Of a stretch of DNA of 64,000 bases, positions 1 through 8,416 are shown piece by piece. The DNA is taken from positions 248,001 through 312,000 of the forward strand of contig NZ_JAAOYW010000003.1 in the NCBI RefSeq assembly GCF_011761235.1, in the 5' to 3' direction. Every line of letters starts with the position of its first letter. Position 1 is the first letter of the stretch. The position numbers and the translations under genes were made by a program. Below the pieces are notes generated by a model, which was not told the origin of the DNA, did no database searches, and saw only the letters and a list, made by a program, of their open reading frames with translations. Source of the stretch: Frigoribacterium faeni (GTDB lineage Bacteria; Actinomycetota; Actinomycetes; Actinomycetales; Microbacteriaceae).

Positions 1-55
1 CCAGGTCGGCGAGTACGAGACGACCGGCGAGATCGCCGGTCACGCGATCGACTGA
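1..55 (+). CDS. C-terminal end of an upstream gene, possibly ribose-5-phosphate isomerase B
   Basis: Only the last 17 codons are inside the window, ending in TGA at 53-55; the visible tail reads QVGEYETTGEIAGHAID. An EYE-like segment followed by a short polar tail resembles the C-terminus of actinobacterial RpiB, and rpiB often precedes a Nei/Fpg gene in this group. That identity is inference from 17 residues and position, so no symbol is given. Confidence 0.35.
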   Translation, partial: QVGEYETTGEIAGHAID

Positions 56-150
56 CGACGTAACGTCGAGGGCGGCGGGACCGGACGACGGTCCCGCCGC
101 TCCGTCGTCCGGGCGCCGTGCCGGGTCGCGAGACCGAGAGAGGTGCCGCC

Positions 151-1125
151 GTGCCCGAGGGCCATTCCGTCCACCGCATCGCCAACCAGTTCGAGCAGAC
201 CTTCGTGGGACACCGCGTCGAGGTCAGCTCGCCGCAGGGTCGTTTCGCGGCCGGGGCCGAGAAGCTCGACGGCGCGACCATGGTCGACGCCAAGGCCGTC
301 GGCAAGCAGATGTTCCTCGAGTTCGACAACGGCCTGTGGCTGCACGTCCACCTCGGCCTCTACGGGGCCTGGGACTTCGCCGGCGACATCGCGACGGGCC
401 ACTCGATGGCCGAGTCGCGCACGCGGCGAGCGGCCACGCGCAAGGCCGAGAACGCCCCCGACGACGACGGCGAGCACTCGATGGCGAGCATCGGGGCGCC
501 GCGGCGCACCCGCGTGCGCATGGCCGAGCAGGAGAAGACCGAGGACGACATCGAGTCGTTCCCGCCCGAGCCCGTCGGCCAGGTGCGCGTGCGCCTGCTC
601 TCGGACACGGCCGTGGGCGACCTGCGCGGCCCGACGAAGTGCGAGGTCCTCGACGCGGCAGGCGTCGACACGGCGATCGCGAAGCTCGGCCCCGACCCTC
701 TCGTCGACTCGCCGAAGAAGGGCCGCGACCGCTTCGTCGCGACCGTGCGCAAGAAGCGCACCCCGATCGGCCTGCTGCTGATGGACCAGAGCGTGGTCAG
801 CGGCATCGGCAACATCTACCGCGCCGAGCTGCTGTTCCGGGCACGCCTCGACCCGCACACCCCCGGCAACCAGGTGCCGGAGGACGTGCTCGAGGCGCTG
901 TACAAGGACTGGACGAAGCTGCTGAAGAGCGGCGTCGAGCTCGGCCAGATGATGACCATGGACGGCCTCACGAAGGCCCAGCACGCGAAGGCGCTGCGCA
1001 GCCGGGCCGACCGGCACTGGGTCTACCACCGCGAGGGCCTGCCCTGCCGCGTGTGCGGCACGAACATCGTGATGGAGATGGCGGCGGGGCGGAAGCTCTA
1101 CTGGTGCCCCGTCGACCAGGTCTGA
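151..1125 (+). CDS. Fpg/Nei family DNA glycosylase/AP lyase
   Basis: Base-excision repair enzyme that removes oxidised bases and cleaves the abasic site. The GTG at 151 is chosen because it gives the family N-terminus MPEGHSVHR, where the exposed Pro2 is the catalytic nucleophile and Glu3 the second catalytic residue; an upstream in-frame start would bury it. 324 aa. Residues about 85-145 form a charged, acidic insertion relative to short family members. The C-terminal zinc finger is atypical: Cys299, Cys302 and Cys319 are present but the fourth ligand position is Asp322 (CPVD, not CPxC). The helix-two-turn-helix region LLMDQSVVSGIGNIYRAE is intact, so the enzyme is probably functional. Fpg and Nei subtypes cannot be separated safely here. 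Confidence 0.9.
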   Translation: MPEGHSVHRIANQFEQTFVGHRVEVSSPQGRFAAGAEKLDGATMVDAKAVGKQMFLEFDNGLWLHVHLGLYGAWDFAGDIATGHSMAESRTRRAATRKAENAPDDDGEHSMASIGAPRRTRVRMAEQEKTEDDIESFPPEPVGQVRVRLLSDTAVGDLRGPTKCEVLDAAGVDTAIAKLGPDPLVDSPKKGRDRFVATVRKKRTPIGLLLMDQSVVSGIGNIYRAELLFRARLDPHTPGNQVPEDVLEALYKDWTKLLKSGVELGQMMTMDGLTKAQHAKALRSRADRHWVYHREGLPCRVCGTNIVMEMAAGRKLYWCPVDQV

Positions 1126-1177
1126 CCGCCGTCGACGCGGGCCGGCGGCCCGACCCGTGTTTCGAGCTCGTGACAGC

Positions 1178-1195
1178 TTTCAACGCAGGCTGAAA
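1178..1195 (+). promoter_or_regulatory. Dyad operator in front of the paiB-like gene
   Basis: Inverted repeat TTTCAA-N6-CTGAAA, one mismatch between arms. It sits just upstream of a -10-like CAGGGT (1203-1208) and would cover the -35 position. A closely related dyad is at 3429-3446 in front of the peptide operon. Confidence 0.6.
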
Positions 1196-1202
1196 CCTGT
1201 GC

Positions 1203-1208
1203 CAGGGT
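1203..1208 (+). promoter_or_regulatory. Candidate -10 box giving a leaderless paiB-like mRNA
   Basis: CAGGGT followed by six bases and then the ATG at 1215. The same 6-nt spacing recurs at several genes in this window and places transcription start on or next to the start codon. Confidence 0.4.
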
Positions 1209-1214
1209 GGCACC

Positions 1215-1838
1215 ATGCGGCACACCCCCACGTTCGTCCTGACCGACGTCGACGAGATCAGGCGGCTCGTCCGCGAGAACCCGTGGGCGACGATCGTGTC
1301 GCACACCGCCGCCGGCCTCGTCGCGTCGCACTACCCGGTCGTGCTCGACGAGTCGGGCGAGCAGGGCGACGACATCGTGCTGGTCAGCCACGTGGGGCGT
1401 CCCGACGAGCGCGCCCACGAGCTCGGCGAGCACGAGGTCCTCGTCATCGTGCAGGGCCCGCACGGCTACGTCTCGCCGGGCTGGTACCCGGCCGAGCAGA
1501 TCATCCCGACCTGGAACCACGTCACGGCCCACCTCTGGGGCACCCCCGAGATCCTGTCCGACGACGAGAACTTCCGGGTGCTCGGCGAGCTCGTCGACCA
1601 CTTCGAGCGGCCGATGCCGCAGCCGTCGACCCTGACCCTCGACGAGGAGGGCTCCCGGCGCGTCGCGAAGGGCACCGTCGGCATCCGGCTGCGCGTGACC
1701 CGCTTCGACGCCCGCGCCAAGCTCAGCCAGAACAAGGCGCCCGAGGTCGTCGACCGCATCGTCGCCGAGCTCGAGCACGGCGAGCACTACGCCCACCCCG
1801 CCCTCGCCGCCGAGATGCGACGGGTGCGCGACCGATGA
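1215..1838 (+). CDS. PaiB-like FMN-binding protein
   Basis: 207 aa, the usual length for the PaiB family (FMN-binding split-barrel, often annotated as a negative transcriptional regulator). Family features seen include the N-terminal segment with ENPWATIVSH, the central GPHGYVSPGWY and the following IIPTWNHVTAHLWG stretch, and the C-terminal KAPEVVDRI. In Bacillus, PaiB was described with PaiA as affecting sporulation and protease genes; whether this copy binds DNA is unknown. Its promoter region carries the dyad at 1178-1195. The stop overlaps the start of the amidohydrolase gene (ATGA), so the two are probably one transcript. Confidence 0.85.
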   Translation: MRHTPTFVLTDVDEIRRLVRENPWATIVSHTAAGLVASHYPVVLDESGEQGDDIVLVSHVGRPDERAHELGEHEVLVIVQGPHGYVSPGWYPAEQIIPTWNHVTAHLWGTPEILSDDENFRVLGELVDHFERPMPQPSTLTLDEEGSRRVAKGTVGIRLRVTRFDARAKLSQNKAPEVVDRIVAELEHGEHYAHPALAAEMRRVRDR

Positions 1839-3334
1839 CGGGCGCAGGGGCCGAGGAGGCGCGGCGCACGCTCCTGACCGACGCGCGTCCCGCAGGCGGC
1901 GGCGAGCGTCCCGTCGACCTGTTGATCGACGGCGGACGCGTCGTCGGGGTCGGGCCCGACCTGCCCGCCGCCGGGGCCGACGTCGTCGACCTCGAGGGCC
2001 GGTGGGTCGCGCCGGGGCTGTGGGACTCCCACGTGCACATGGACCAGTGGGCCCTCGTCCGCCAGCGCCTCGACCTGTCGAGCGCACGTTCGGCCGCGGA
2101 GGTCGCCGCCCTCGTGGGGGAGCGCCTCCGCTCGTCGCCGCCGCCCGCGGGGCAGTCCCTCGTCGGCTACGGGTTCCAGGACGCCCTCTGGCCCGACGCC
2201 CCCGACCGCGCCCTGCTCGACGCCGTGAGCGGCGACGTGCCCGTCGTGCTCGTGAGCAAGGACCTGCACGCGGCGTGGCTCGACTCGAGGGCCCTGCGGG
2301 AGCACGGCCACGCCGACCACCCCAGCGGGCTGCTCCGCGAGCAGGCCGCGTTCGACGTGAACACGGCCGTCAGCGCCGTCTCCGAGCAGCAGCTCGACCT
2401 CTGGGTGGCCGAGGCGGCGGACGCCGCGGCGGCACGCGGCGTCGTCGGCGTGGTCGACCTCGAGATGACGCTCTCGCTCGACCGGTGGGCCTGTCGGGTC
2501 GCCGCGGGCACCCGGGCGCTGCGCGTCCGCGCGGGCGTCTACCCGGCCGACCTCGACGCCGTCGCGGCCCTCGGCCTGCGGACCGGCGACCCGGTGGAGG
2601 GCACGGACGGCCTGGTCACGGTCGGCCCGTTCAAGATCATCACGGACGGGTCGCTGAACACGCGCACCGCCTGGTGCCACGACCCGTACCCGGGGCTGGA
2701 GGGCGACCCCGCGGCGCGGGGGCTGCCCACCTACGAGGCGGACGAGCTGGTCGCCTGGCTGCGCCGCGCCTCCTCGGCGGGTTTCGTGCCCGCGGTGCAC
2801 GCCATCGGCGACGCGGCCAACTCGAGGGCGCTCGACGCTCTCGAGGAGGTGGGCTGCGGCGGCAGCATCGAGCACGCCCAGCTGCTCGACCCGCAGGACG
2901 TCGCCCGGTTCGCCCGGCTCGGCATCGTGGCCAGCGTCCAGCCGGAGCACGCCATGGACGACCGCGACGTGGCCGACCGGCACTGGAGCGGCCGGACCGG
3001 CCGCGCCTTCGCCCTCGAGAGCCTGGTCGAGGCGGGCGTCGTGCTGCGGCTCGGCTCGGACGCGCCCGTGGCGCCGCTCGACCCCTGGGTCGCCGTCGCC
3101 GCCGCGACCTCCCGGTCGCGCGACGGCCGCGAGCCGTGGCACCCGGAGCAGCGCATCGTCGCGTCGGCGGCGCTCGCCGCCTCGACGGACGGGCGGTCGT
3201 CGGTCGAGGCGGGCTCCGCCGCCGACCTCGTCGTGACGGACCTCGACCCCCTCGCGGCGTCGGACGCCGAGCTGCGGGCGATGCCGGTCTCGGGGACCCT
3301 GCTCGCCGGCCGTCGGACCCACTGGACGCTCTGA
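1835..3334 (+). CDS. Metal-dependent amidohydrolase, YtcJ/NfdA-like (amidohydrolase family 3)
   Basis: 499 aa. The start ATG overlaps the TGA of the preceding gene, showing translational coupling. Motifs in order: HxH metal site in WDSHVHMDQW (about residues 65-75), KIITDGSLNTRTAWC in the middle, HAIGDAAN, SIEHAQLL and the C-terminal LGSDAPVAPLDPW with the metal-binding Asp. No signal peptide, hence cytoplasmic. Members of this family hydrolyse C-N bonds of amides or formamides, but substrates differ widely and cannot be read from sequence. Co-location with a PaiB-like gene and next to a peptide operon sharing its operator suggests a role in nitrogen compound use. Confidence 0.85.
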   Translation: MTGAGAEEARRTLLTDARPAGGGERPVDLLIDGGRVVGVGPDLPAAGADVVDLEGRWVAPGLWDSHVHMDQWALVRQRLDLSSARSAAEVAALVGERLRSSPPPAGQSLVGYGFQDALWPDAPDRALLDAVSGDVPVVLVSKDLHAAWLDSRALREHGHADHPSGLLREQAAFDVNTAVSAVSEQQLDLWVAEAADAAAARGVVGVVDLEMTLSLDRWACRVAAGTRALRVRAGVYPADLDAVAALGLRTGDPVEGTDGLVTVGPFKIITDGSLNTRTAWCHDPYPGLEGDPAARGLPTYEADELVAWLRRASSAGFVPAVHAIGDAANSRALDALEEVGCGGSIEHAQLLDPQDVARFARLGIVASVQPEHAMDDRDVADRHWSGRTGRAFALESLVEAGVVLRLGSDAPVAPLDPWVAVAAATSRSRDGREPWHPEQRIVASAALAASTDGRSSVEAGSAADLVVTDLDPLAASDAELRAMPVSGTLLAGRRTHWTL

Positions 3335-3428
3335 GGTCCCGCCCGAGCCGGCCGGCCGAGCCGTCCGCCCGGGCCGACGGCCGCGAGCCGGGCGACGGTG
3401 TTTCCCCGGTGTTTCCGACGCATGAAGG

Positions 3429-3446
3429 TTTCAGAGAACACTGAAA
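3429..3446 (+). promoter_or_regulatory. Dyad operator in front of the peptide operon
   Basis: Perfect inverted repeat TTTCAG-N6-CTGAAA, extended by partly symmetric flanks. It is the second copy of the dyad found at 1178-1195. A CAGGGT (-10-like) follows at 3457-3462, ten bases after the dyad, comparable with the first site; a second possible -10, TAGCGT, is at 3488-3493. Confidence 0.6.
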
Positions 3447-3487
3447 CTTCTGAGCCCAGGGTCTTCCGCTGGTGGGCACGAGGTCCC

Positions 3488-3493
3488 TAGCGT
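3488..3493 (+). promoter_or_regulatory. Candidate -10 box of the peptide operon
   Basis: TAGCGT about 70 nt before the lipoprotein start, giving a 5' leader of roughly 60 nt that contains the strong ribosome binding site AGGAGG. Competes with the CAGGGT at 3457-3462 as the true promoter. Confidence 0.35.
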
Positions 3494-3563
3494 GGCGTCA
3501 AGCCGTCTCGTCACGGCCTCGGAGCGCACCACCCGACCGCCCGCACCGGGCGCAGGAGGACCC

Positions 3564-5159
3564 ATGAGAGCCACCCGTACGACCCTCACCGTCACCGCCG
3601 TCGCCCTGCTCGCGGTCGTCCTCGGCGGCTGCGCCGCGGGCGGCGACGCCGCCGGGGACGACGGGGGCAGCTCGTTCGTCTACGCGACGGGCGAGCCGGA
3701 CCACCTCACCCCGGGCCGCCAGACGGTCGCCTTCACGCAGGTGCAGAGCCTGTTCGCGCCGCTCGTGTCGGTCGACGCCGACAACGAGATCACCTACGTG
3801 CAGGCGGAGTCGGTCGAGTCCGACGACAACGTCACCTGGACCGTCTCTCTGCGCGACGGCTGGACGTTCCAGGACGACTCGCCCGTCACCGCCCAGAGCT
3901 ACGTCGACGCCTGGAACTACACGGCCACCGCCGCGAACGCCTTCGAGAACAGCGGCCAGCTCGCCGCCGTCGTCGGCTACGACGAGCTGAACCCCGTCGA
4001 GGGCGAGCCCACGGCCACCGAGCTGAGCGGCCTCGCCGTGGTCGACGACACGACGTTCACCGTGCAGCTCTCGCACGCCGACAGCCAGTTCCCGCTGCAG
4101 CTGAGCCAGGGGCAGACGGCCTTCTACCCGATGCCCGAGTCGGCCTACGACGACATGGACGCCTACGACCGCCAGCCGGTCGGCAACGGGCCCTACGAGA
4201 TGACCGAGCCGTGGGTCGACGACGCCGAGTTCACCGTCGCCCGGTGGGATGACTACCAGGGCGACGACGCGGCCGAGGTCGAGCGCATCACCTACCGCAG
4301 CTACAGCGACCAGAACACGGCCTACACCGACGTGCTCGCCGGCAACGCCGACGTGCTGTTCCTGCCCGCGTCCAAGATGACCTCGGCCGAGGCCGACTTC
4401 GGCGACCGGCTCTGGTCGTTCGACGCCCCGGGCATCGACTACCTCGGCTTCCCGTTGACCGACGAGCGCTACTCGGACGTGCGGGTGCGGCAGGCGATCT
4501 CGATGTCGATCGACCGCGACGCGGTGAACGAGGCCGTGTACGGCGGCCTCTACGAGCCCGCCACCGCCTTCACCCCGTCGGCGATGGAGGGCACGCCCGA
4601 GGGGCTGTGCGGCGAGTTCTGCGAGTTCGACCCCGACGCCGCCCAGGAGCTGCTCGCCGAGGCCGGCGGCTTCGACGGCACGATGGAGATCGTCTACCCC
4701 GGCGGCAGCGGCCTCGACTCGCTCTTCGAGGCGTACGCCAACCAGATCCGGCAGAACCTCGGCGTCGACGACGTCGTCGCGAAGCCGAGCACCGACTGGG
4801 CCGAGTACTACCAGGGCCTCGTCGACCGGACCACCGCCGGGCCGCACTTCGGCCACTGGGGCGCCCTGTACGTCAGCCAGCAGAACACGCTCCGGTCGCT
4901 GTTCACCGAGGCCGGCGGCTGCTACGACTGCACCTGGTACAGCTCGCCCGAGGTCGACTCGCTGCTCGACCAGGCCGACCAGGCCGCCACCCCCGAGGAG
5001 GCGACGGACGCCTACCGCGCCGTGCAGGAGCGGGTGCTCGAGGACTTCCCGGTCGCCCCCACCTTCTCGGACAAGTACTCCTACGTCACGAGCGAGAAGA
5101 TCGCGACGATGCCGCAGTCCGCCGGCAGCCCGATCGTGCAGGGGATCACCCTGAAGTGA
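3564..5159 (+). CDS. Peptide ABC transporter substrate-binding lipoprotein (family 5)
   Basis: 531 aa solute receptor anchored on the outer face of the membrane, delivering peptides to the permeases encoded downstream. Start ATG is fixed by AGGAGG 6-7 nt upstream. Signal peptide with lipobox LGGC; the lipidated residue is Cys23. The body shows the SBP_bac_5 pattern: YVQAESVESDDNVTWTVSL, then DGWTFQDDSPVTAQSYVDAW, and further on VRVRQAISMSIDRDAVN. First gene of a seven-gene operon; its stop overlaps the next start. The exact peptide specificity is not visible. The preceding dyad at 3429-3446 probably controls the operon. Confidence 0.9.
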   Translation: MRATRTTLTVTAVALLAVVLGGCAAGGDAAGDDGGSSFVYATGEPDHLTPGRQTVAFTQVQSLFAPLVSVDADNEITYVQAESVESDDNVTWTVSLRDGWTFQDDSPVTAQSYVDAWNYTATAANAFENSGQLAAVVGYDELNPVEGEPTATELSGLAVVDDTTFTVQLSHADSQFPLQLSQGQTAFYPMPESAYDDMDAYDRQPVGNGPYEMTEPWVDDAEFTVARWDDYQGDDAAEVERITYRSYSDQNTAYTDVLAGNADVLFLPASKMTSAEADFGDRLWSFDAPGIDYLGFPLTDERYSDVRVRQAISMSIDRDAVNEAVYGGLYEPATAFTPSAMEGTPEGLCGEFCEFDPDAAQELLAEAGGFDGTMEIVYPGGSGLDSLFEAYANQIRQNLGVDDVVAKPSTDWAEYYQGLVDRTTAGPHFGHWGALYVSQQNTLRSLFTEAGGCYDCTWYSSPEVDSLLDQADQAATPEEATDAYRAVQERVLEDFPVAPTFSDKYSYVTSEKIATMPQSAGSPIVQGITLK

Positions 5160-6574
5160 CCCTCCACGACAGCGTGACCCGCACCTCCTCCGCCGTGGTC
5201 GGCTCGACGGACGACATCGTCCGCCGGGCCGGCGCGGTGCCCCCGCTCGACGGGTTCCCGACCCTCGACGAGCTCGCCGCCCGCTTCGCCCGCATCGAGC
5301 GCGACGCGCCCGGGCTGATCTCGAGCCGCCGGGTGGCGACGAGCCGCCTCGGCGAGCCGATCACGATGTACACGATCGGCGCCGGGGCACGGCACCACCT
5401 CGTGGTCGGCGGCGTCCACCCCAACGAGCCGATCGGCTCGTGGACGGCCGTGCACCTCGCCGAGACGCTCTGCGCCGACGACGAGCTGCGCGACCGGCTC
5501 GACGCCACCTGGCACGTGGTGCCCAGCATCGACCCCGACGGAGGCCGCCTGAACGAGGCCTGGTTCGCCGACCCCGGCGACCGCGGCCGGTACGCGCGCG
5601 GCTTCTACCGGCCGGCGCCCGACGAGCAGGTCGAGTGGACGTTCCCCACCTCGCACAAGGCGGCCTACTTCGACCGTGTGATGCCCGAGACGCTCGGGCT
5701 CATGCGCCTGATCGACGAGCTGCGACCCGATCTCTACGTCAGCCTGCACAACGGCGAGATGGGCGGGGTCTACTACTACCTCTCCCGACCGGTGCCCGAG
5801 CTCACCGAGGCGCTGCACGCGGTGCCCGCCTCGCTCGGCCTGCCCCTCGACACGGGAGAGCCCGAGTCGCCGTTCCTCGAGCGCTACGCGCCGGCCGTCT
5901 TCGGCACGGGCACCATCGCCGAGGCGTACGACTACCTCGAGTCGCTCGGCGTCGACCCCGCCGCGGAGATCGCCGGGTCGTCGTCGAGCGAGTACGCGAG
6001 CCGCTGGGGCACCCTCGGCCTCGTGGCCGAGCTGCCGTACTGGAAGCACCCCGACGCCGACGACACGTCGGCGACGGACGAGTCGTACGGCGACCTGCTG
6101 CGGCGCACGGGCGCGCAGATGACCGCCACGGGCGAGGCGCTCGCCGACCTGCTGGCCCGGGCCGAGCCCCTGCTCACCCTCGCGACGCCGTTCCTCCGTG
6201 CGTCGCGGGCGTTCGTCCCCATGCTCGTCCGGGCGGGCGCCGTCGACCGCGTGCGCGCCGACGAGCCCTCGTCGGCCCGTGCGGCGACCGTCGCCGAGCG
6301 CTTCTCGTGCGAGGACCTCGTGCACTGCTTCCGCCTTCGCTACGGCGGCATGCTGCTGCGGGCGCTCGAGGCCGAGGCGGTCGCGGGCACGGCCACGGCC
6401 CCGCTGCGCCGGCTCGCCGCCGAGGCCGAGGCCCTGTGGTCGGGCTGGCGCGACGCCGCGGCCGCCGCCGACGGCGCCGAGGTCATCCCGATCGCGAGCC
6501 TCGTCGGCGTGCAGTACGGAGCGGTGCTCGCCGCCGCCGTCCACCTCGCCGACGCGCCGGGGGAGCGGCCGTGA
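5156..6574 (+). CDS. M14-family zinc carboxypeptidase, cytoplasmic
   Basis: 472 aa. GTG start overlaps the TGA of the binding-protein gene (GTGA). The M14 metal site is visible: HPNE with His88 and Glu91, and His198 in SLHNGE; a late Glu292 in VAELPYW sits where the family's general-base glutamate is expected. No signal peptide or membrane segment, so it should act on peptides after import. The C-terminal third (about 310-472) is alanine-rich and helical-looking without a recognised domain. Lying between the binding protein and the permeases, it most likely trims or deamidates imported peptides; the substrate is unknown and could be a modified or D-amino-acid peptide. Confidence 0.8.
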   Translation: MTLHDSVTRTSSAVVGSTDDIVRRAGAVPPLDGFPTLDELAARFARIERDAPGLISSRRVATSRLGEPITMYTIGAGARHHLVVGGVHPNEPIGSWTAVHLAETLCADDELRDRLDATWHVVPSIDPDGGRLNEAWFADPGDRGRYARGFYRPAPDEQVEWTFPTSHKAAYFDRVMPETLGLMRLIDELRPDLYVSLHNGEMGGVYYYLSRPVPELTEALHAVPASLGLPLDTGEPESPFLERYAPAVFGTGTIAEAYDYLESLGVDPAAEIAGSSSSEYASRWGTLGLVAELPYWKHPDADDTSATDESYGDLLRRTGAQMTATGEALADLLARAEPLLTLATPFLRASRAFVPMLVRAGAVDRVRADEPSSARAATVAERFSCEDLVHCFRLRYGGMLLRALEAEAVAGTATAPLRRLAAEAEALWSGWRDAAAAADGAEVIPIASLVGVQYGAVLAAAVHLADAPGERP

Positions 6575-7500
6575 GGACGGCGCTCGCCGTCGTCGAGCGC
6601 GTCGGCGGGCTCGCCGTCGTGTTCGTCGGCGTGACCTTCGTCATCTACGCCATGGTGTTCGCCCTGCCCGGCGACCCGATCCGGGCGCTCGGGGGCGACC
6701 GGCCGCTGAGCGACGCGGTCGTGCGCGCGCTCCGGGCCGAGCACCACCTCGACGAGCCGCTCTGGCAGCAGTACACCCGCTACGTCGGCGGGCTGTTCCG
6801 CGGCGACTTCGGCACCACCTTCTCGGGACAGTCCGTCGCCGGGCAGATGGCCGCGCGGTGGCCCGTCACCGTGACCCTCGCCCTCTCGGCGTGGCTGCTC
6901 GAGATCGTCGTGGGCATCGGCCTGGGCGTCGTCTCCGCCCTGCGGCGCGGCACCCTCGTCGACCGGGCGATCCTCGGCGGCACGATCGTCGCCAGCGCGA
7001 TCCCGGTCTTCGTGGTCGGCGTCACGCTGCAGCTCGTGTTCGCGGTCCGGCTCGACCTGTTCCCCGTCGCCGGCGTGACGACGGGCTGGCCCACCGCCTA
7101 CGTGCTGCCCGCCGTGGTCATCGCCCTCTTCGGCCTCGCCTCCGTGTCGCGGCTGACCCGCTCCTCCGTGCTCGAGAACCTCAGCTCGGACCACGTGCGC
7201 ACCGTCCGGGCCAAGGGCCTGAGCCCCCGACGCATCGTGGGGGTGCACGTGATGCGCAACTCGCTGATCCCGACGGCGACGTTCCTCGCCACCGACCTCG
7301 GCTACCTGCTCGGGGGCACCGTCATCGTCGAGGGCATCTTCAACCTGCCCGGCGTCGGCAACCTCCTGTTCGGCGCCATCCGCAGCCACGAGGGCGCCAC
7401 CGTGGTCGGCATCTCGACCGCGCTCATCCTCGTGTTCCTCGTCACCAGCCTGGCGGTGGACGCGATCCATGCCCTCCTCGACCCGAGAGTGCGCCGATGA
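6571..7500 (+). CDS. Peptide ABC transporter permease, DppB-like
   Basis: 309 aa integral membrane protein with six predicted transmembrane segments. GTG start overlaps the upstream TGA. DppB/OppB features: N-terminal hydrophobic segment followed by LPGDPIRALGG, the ...LDEPLWQQYTRYVGGLFRGDFGTTF stretch, and the cytoplasmic EAA-type loop VRTVRAKGLSPRRIVGVHVMRNSL that contacts the ATPase. Pairs with the next gene to form the channel; the ATPases are the two halves of the fused protein at 10515. Confidence 0.9.
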   Translation: MRTALAVVERVGGLAVVFVGVTFVIYAMVFALPGDPIRALGGDRPLSDAVVRALRAEHHLDEPLWQQYTRYVGGLFRGDFGTTFSGQSVAGQMAARWPVTVTLALSAWLLEIVVGIGLGVVSALRRGTLVDRAILGGTIVASAIPVFVVGVTLQLVFAVRLDLFPVAGVTTGWPTAYVLPAVVIALFGLASVSRLTRSSVLENLSSDHVRTVRAKGLSPRRIVGVHVMRNSLIPTATFLATDLGYLLGGTVIVEGIFNLPGVGNLLFGAIRSHEGATVVGISTALILVFLVTSLAVDAIHALLDPRVRR

Positions 7501-8396
7501 CCGAGCTGGTCCCCGCCCCCGCCCCCGTCGCGCCGGCCCTTGCCGGGGGTCGACGCCGCCCCCTGCGCCGCGCGGTCCGCCGCCCCGGCTTCGTCGTCCC
7601 CGCCGCGGTCGTCCTGCTGCTCGTGCTCATGGCCGTGCTGCCGGGCCCGATCGCCGGGCTGTTCGGCAACGGCGACCCGCGGGTCTGCGAGCTCGGCCTC
7701 AGCGGGGCCGACCCGCGGGCCGGGCACCCGTTCGGCTTCGACCTGCAGGGCTGCGACGTCTGGGCCAACGTCGTCCACGGCACCCGCGCCTCCTTGGCGG
7801 TCGGCCTGCTCACCACGGTGCTGTCCGTCGTCGTCGCCGTGGTCGTCGGCACGGCCGCCGGCCTCTGGGGCGGCGTGGTCGACGCCGCGCTGTCGCGGCT
7901 GACGGACGTGTTCCTCGGGTTCCCCCTGCTGCTCGGCGCCGTCGTCGTGCTCAACAGCGCCGGCGAGCGGTCGGTCGTCACCGTCTCGCTCGTGCTCGCC
8001 CTGTTCGGCTGGCCGACCATGGCGCGCCTCGTCCGCGGCTCGGTGCGGTCGGTCCGCCAGGCCGACTTCGTGCTGGCGGCCCGCACCATGGGGCTCTCGA
8101 CCTGGCGCATCGTCACCCGCTACGTGCTGCCGAGCTCGCTGTCGCCCGTGCTCGTCGTCGCGACGATCACGGTGGGCGGGGTCATCGTCGCCGAGAGCTC
8201 GCTGACCTACCTCGGCATCGGCCTCGAGGCCCCGGCCATCTCGTGGGGACTGCAGCTCTCGGCAGCGTCCGGGCAGTTCCAGAACGCGCCCCACCTCCTC
8301 GTGTTCCCCGCCCTGTTCCTCGCGGTGACCGTGCTCAGCATCATCAGCCTGGGCGACACCCTGCGTGCCGCCCTCGACCCCCGCCGTCAGCAGTGA
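7497..8396 (+). CDS. Peptide ABC transporter permease, DppC-like
   Basis: 299 aa. ATG overlaps the previous stop (ATGA). The N-terminal 30 residues are proline- and arginine-rich, then a first membrane helix, a DppC-type periplasmic stretch with HPFGFDLQGCDVWANVVHG, and five more helices. The EAA-type loop is VLAARTMGLSTWRIVTRYVLP. C-terminal LGDTLRAALDP is typical. Two cysteines in the extracytoplasmic stretch (VCEL and GCDV) are unusual for DppC and could form a disulfide. Confidence 0.9.
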   Translation: MTELVPAPAPVAPALAGGRRRPLRRAVRRPGFVVPAAVVLLLVLMAVLPGPIAGLFGNGDPRVCELGLSGADPRAGHPFGFDLQGCDVWANVVHGTRASLAVGLLTTVLSVVVAVVVGTAAGLWGGVVDAALSRLTDVFLGFPLLLGAVVVLNSAGERSVVTVSLVLALFGWPTMARLVRGSVRSVRQADFVLAARTMGLSTWRIVTRYVLPSSLSPVLVVATITVGGVIVAESSLTYLGIGLEAPAISWGLQLSAASGQFQNAPHLLVFPALFLAVTVLSIISLGDTLRAALDPRRQQ

Positions 8397-8416
8397 CGCG
8401 CGACCAGGGAGGACCC

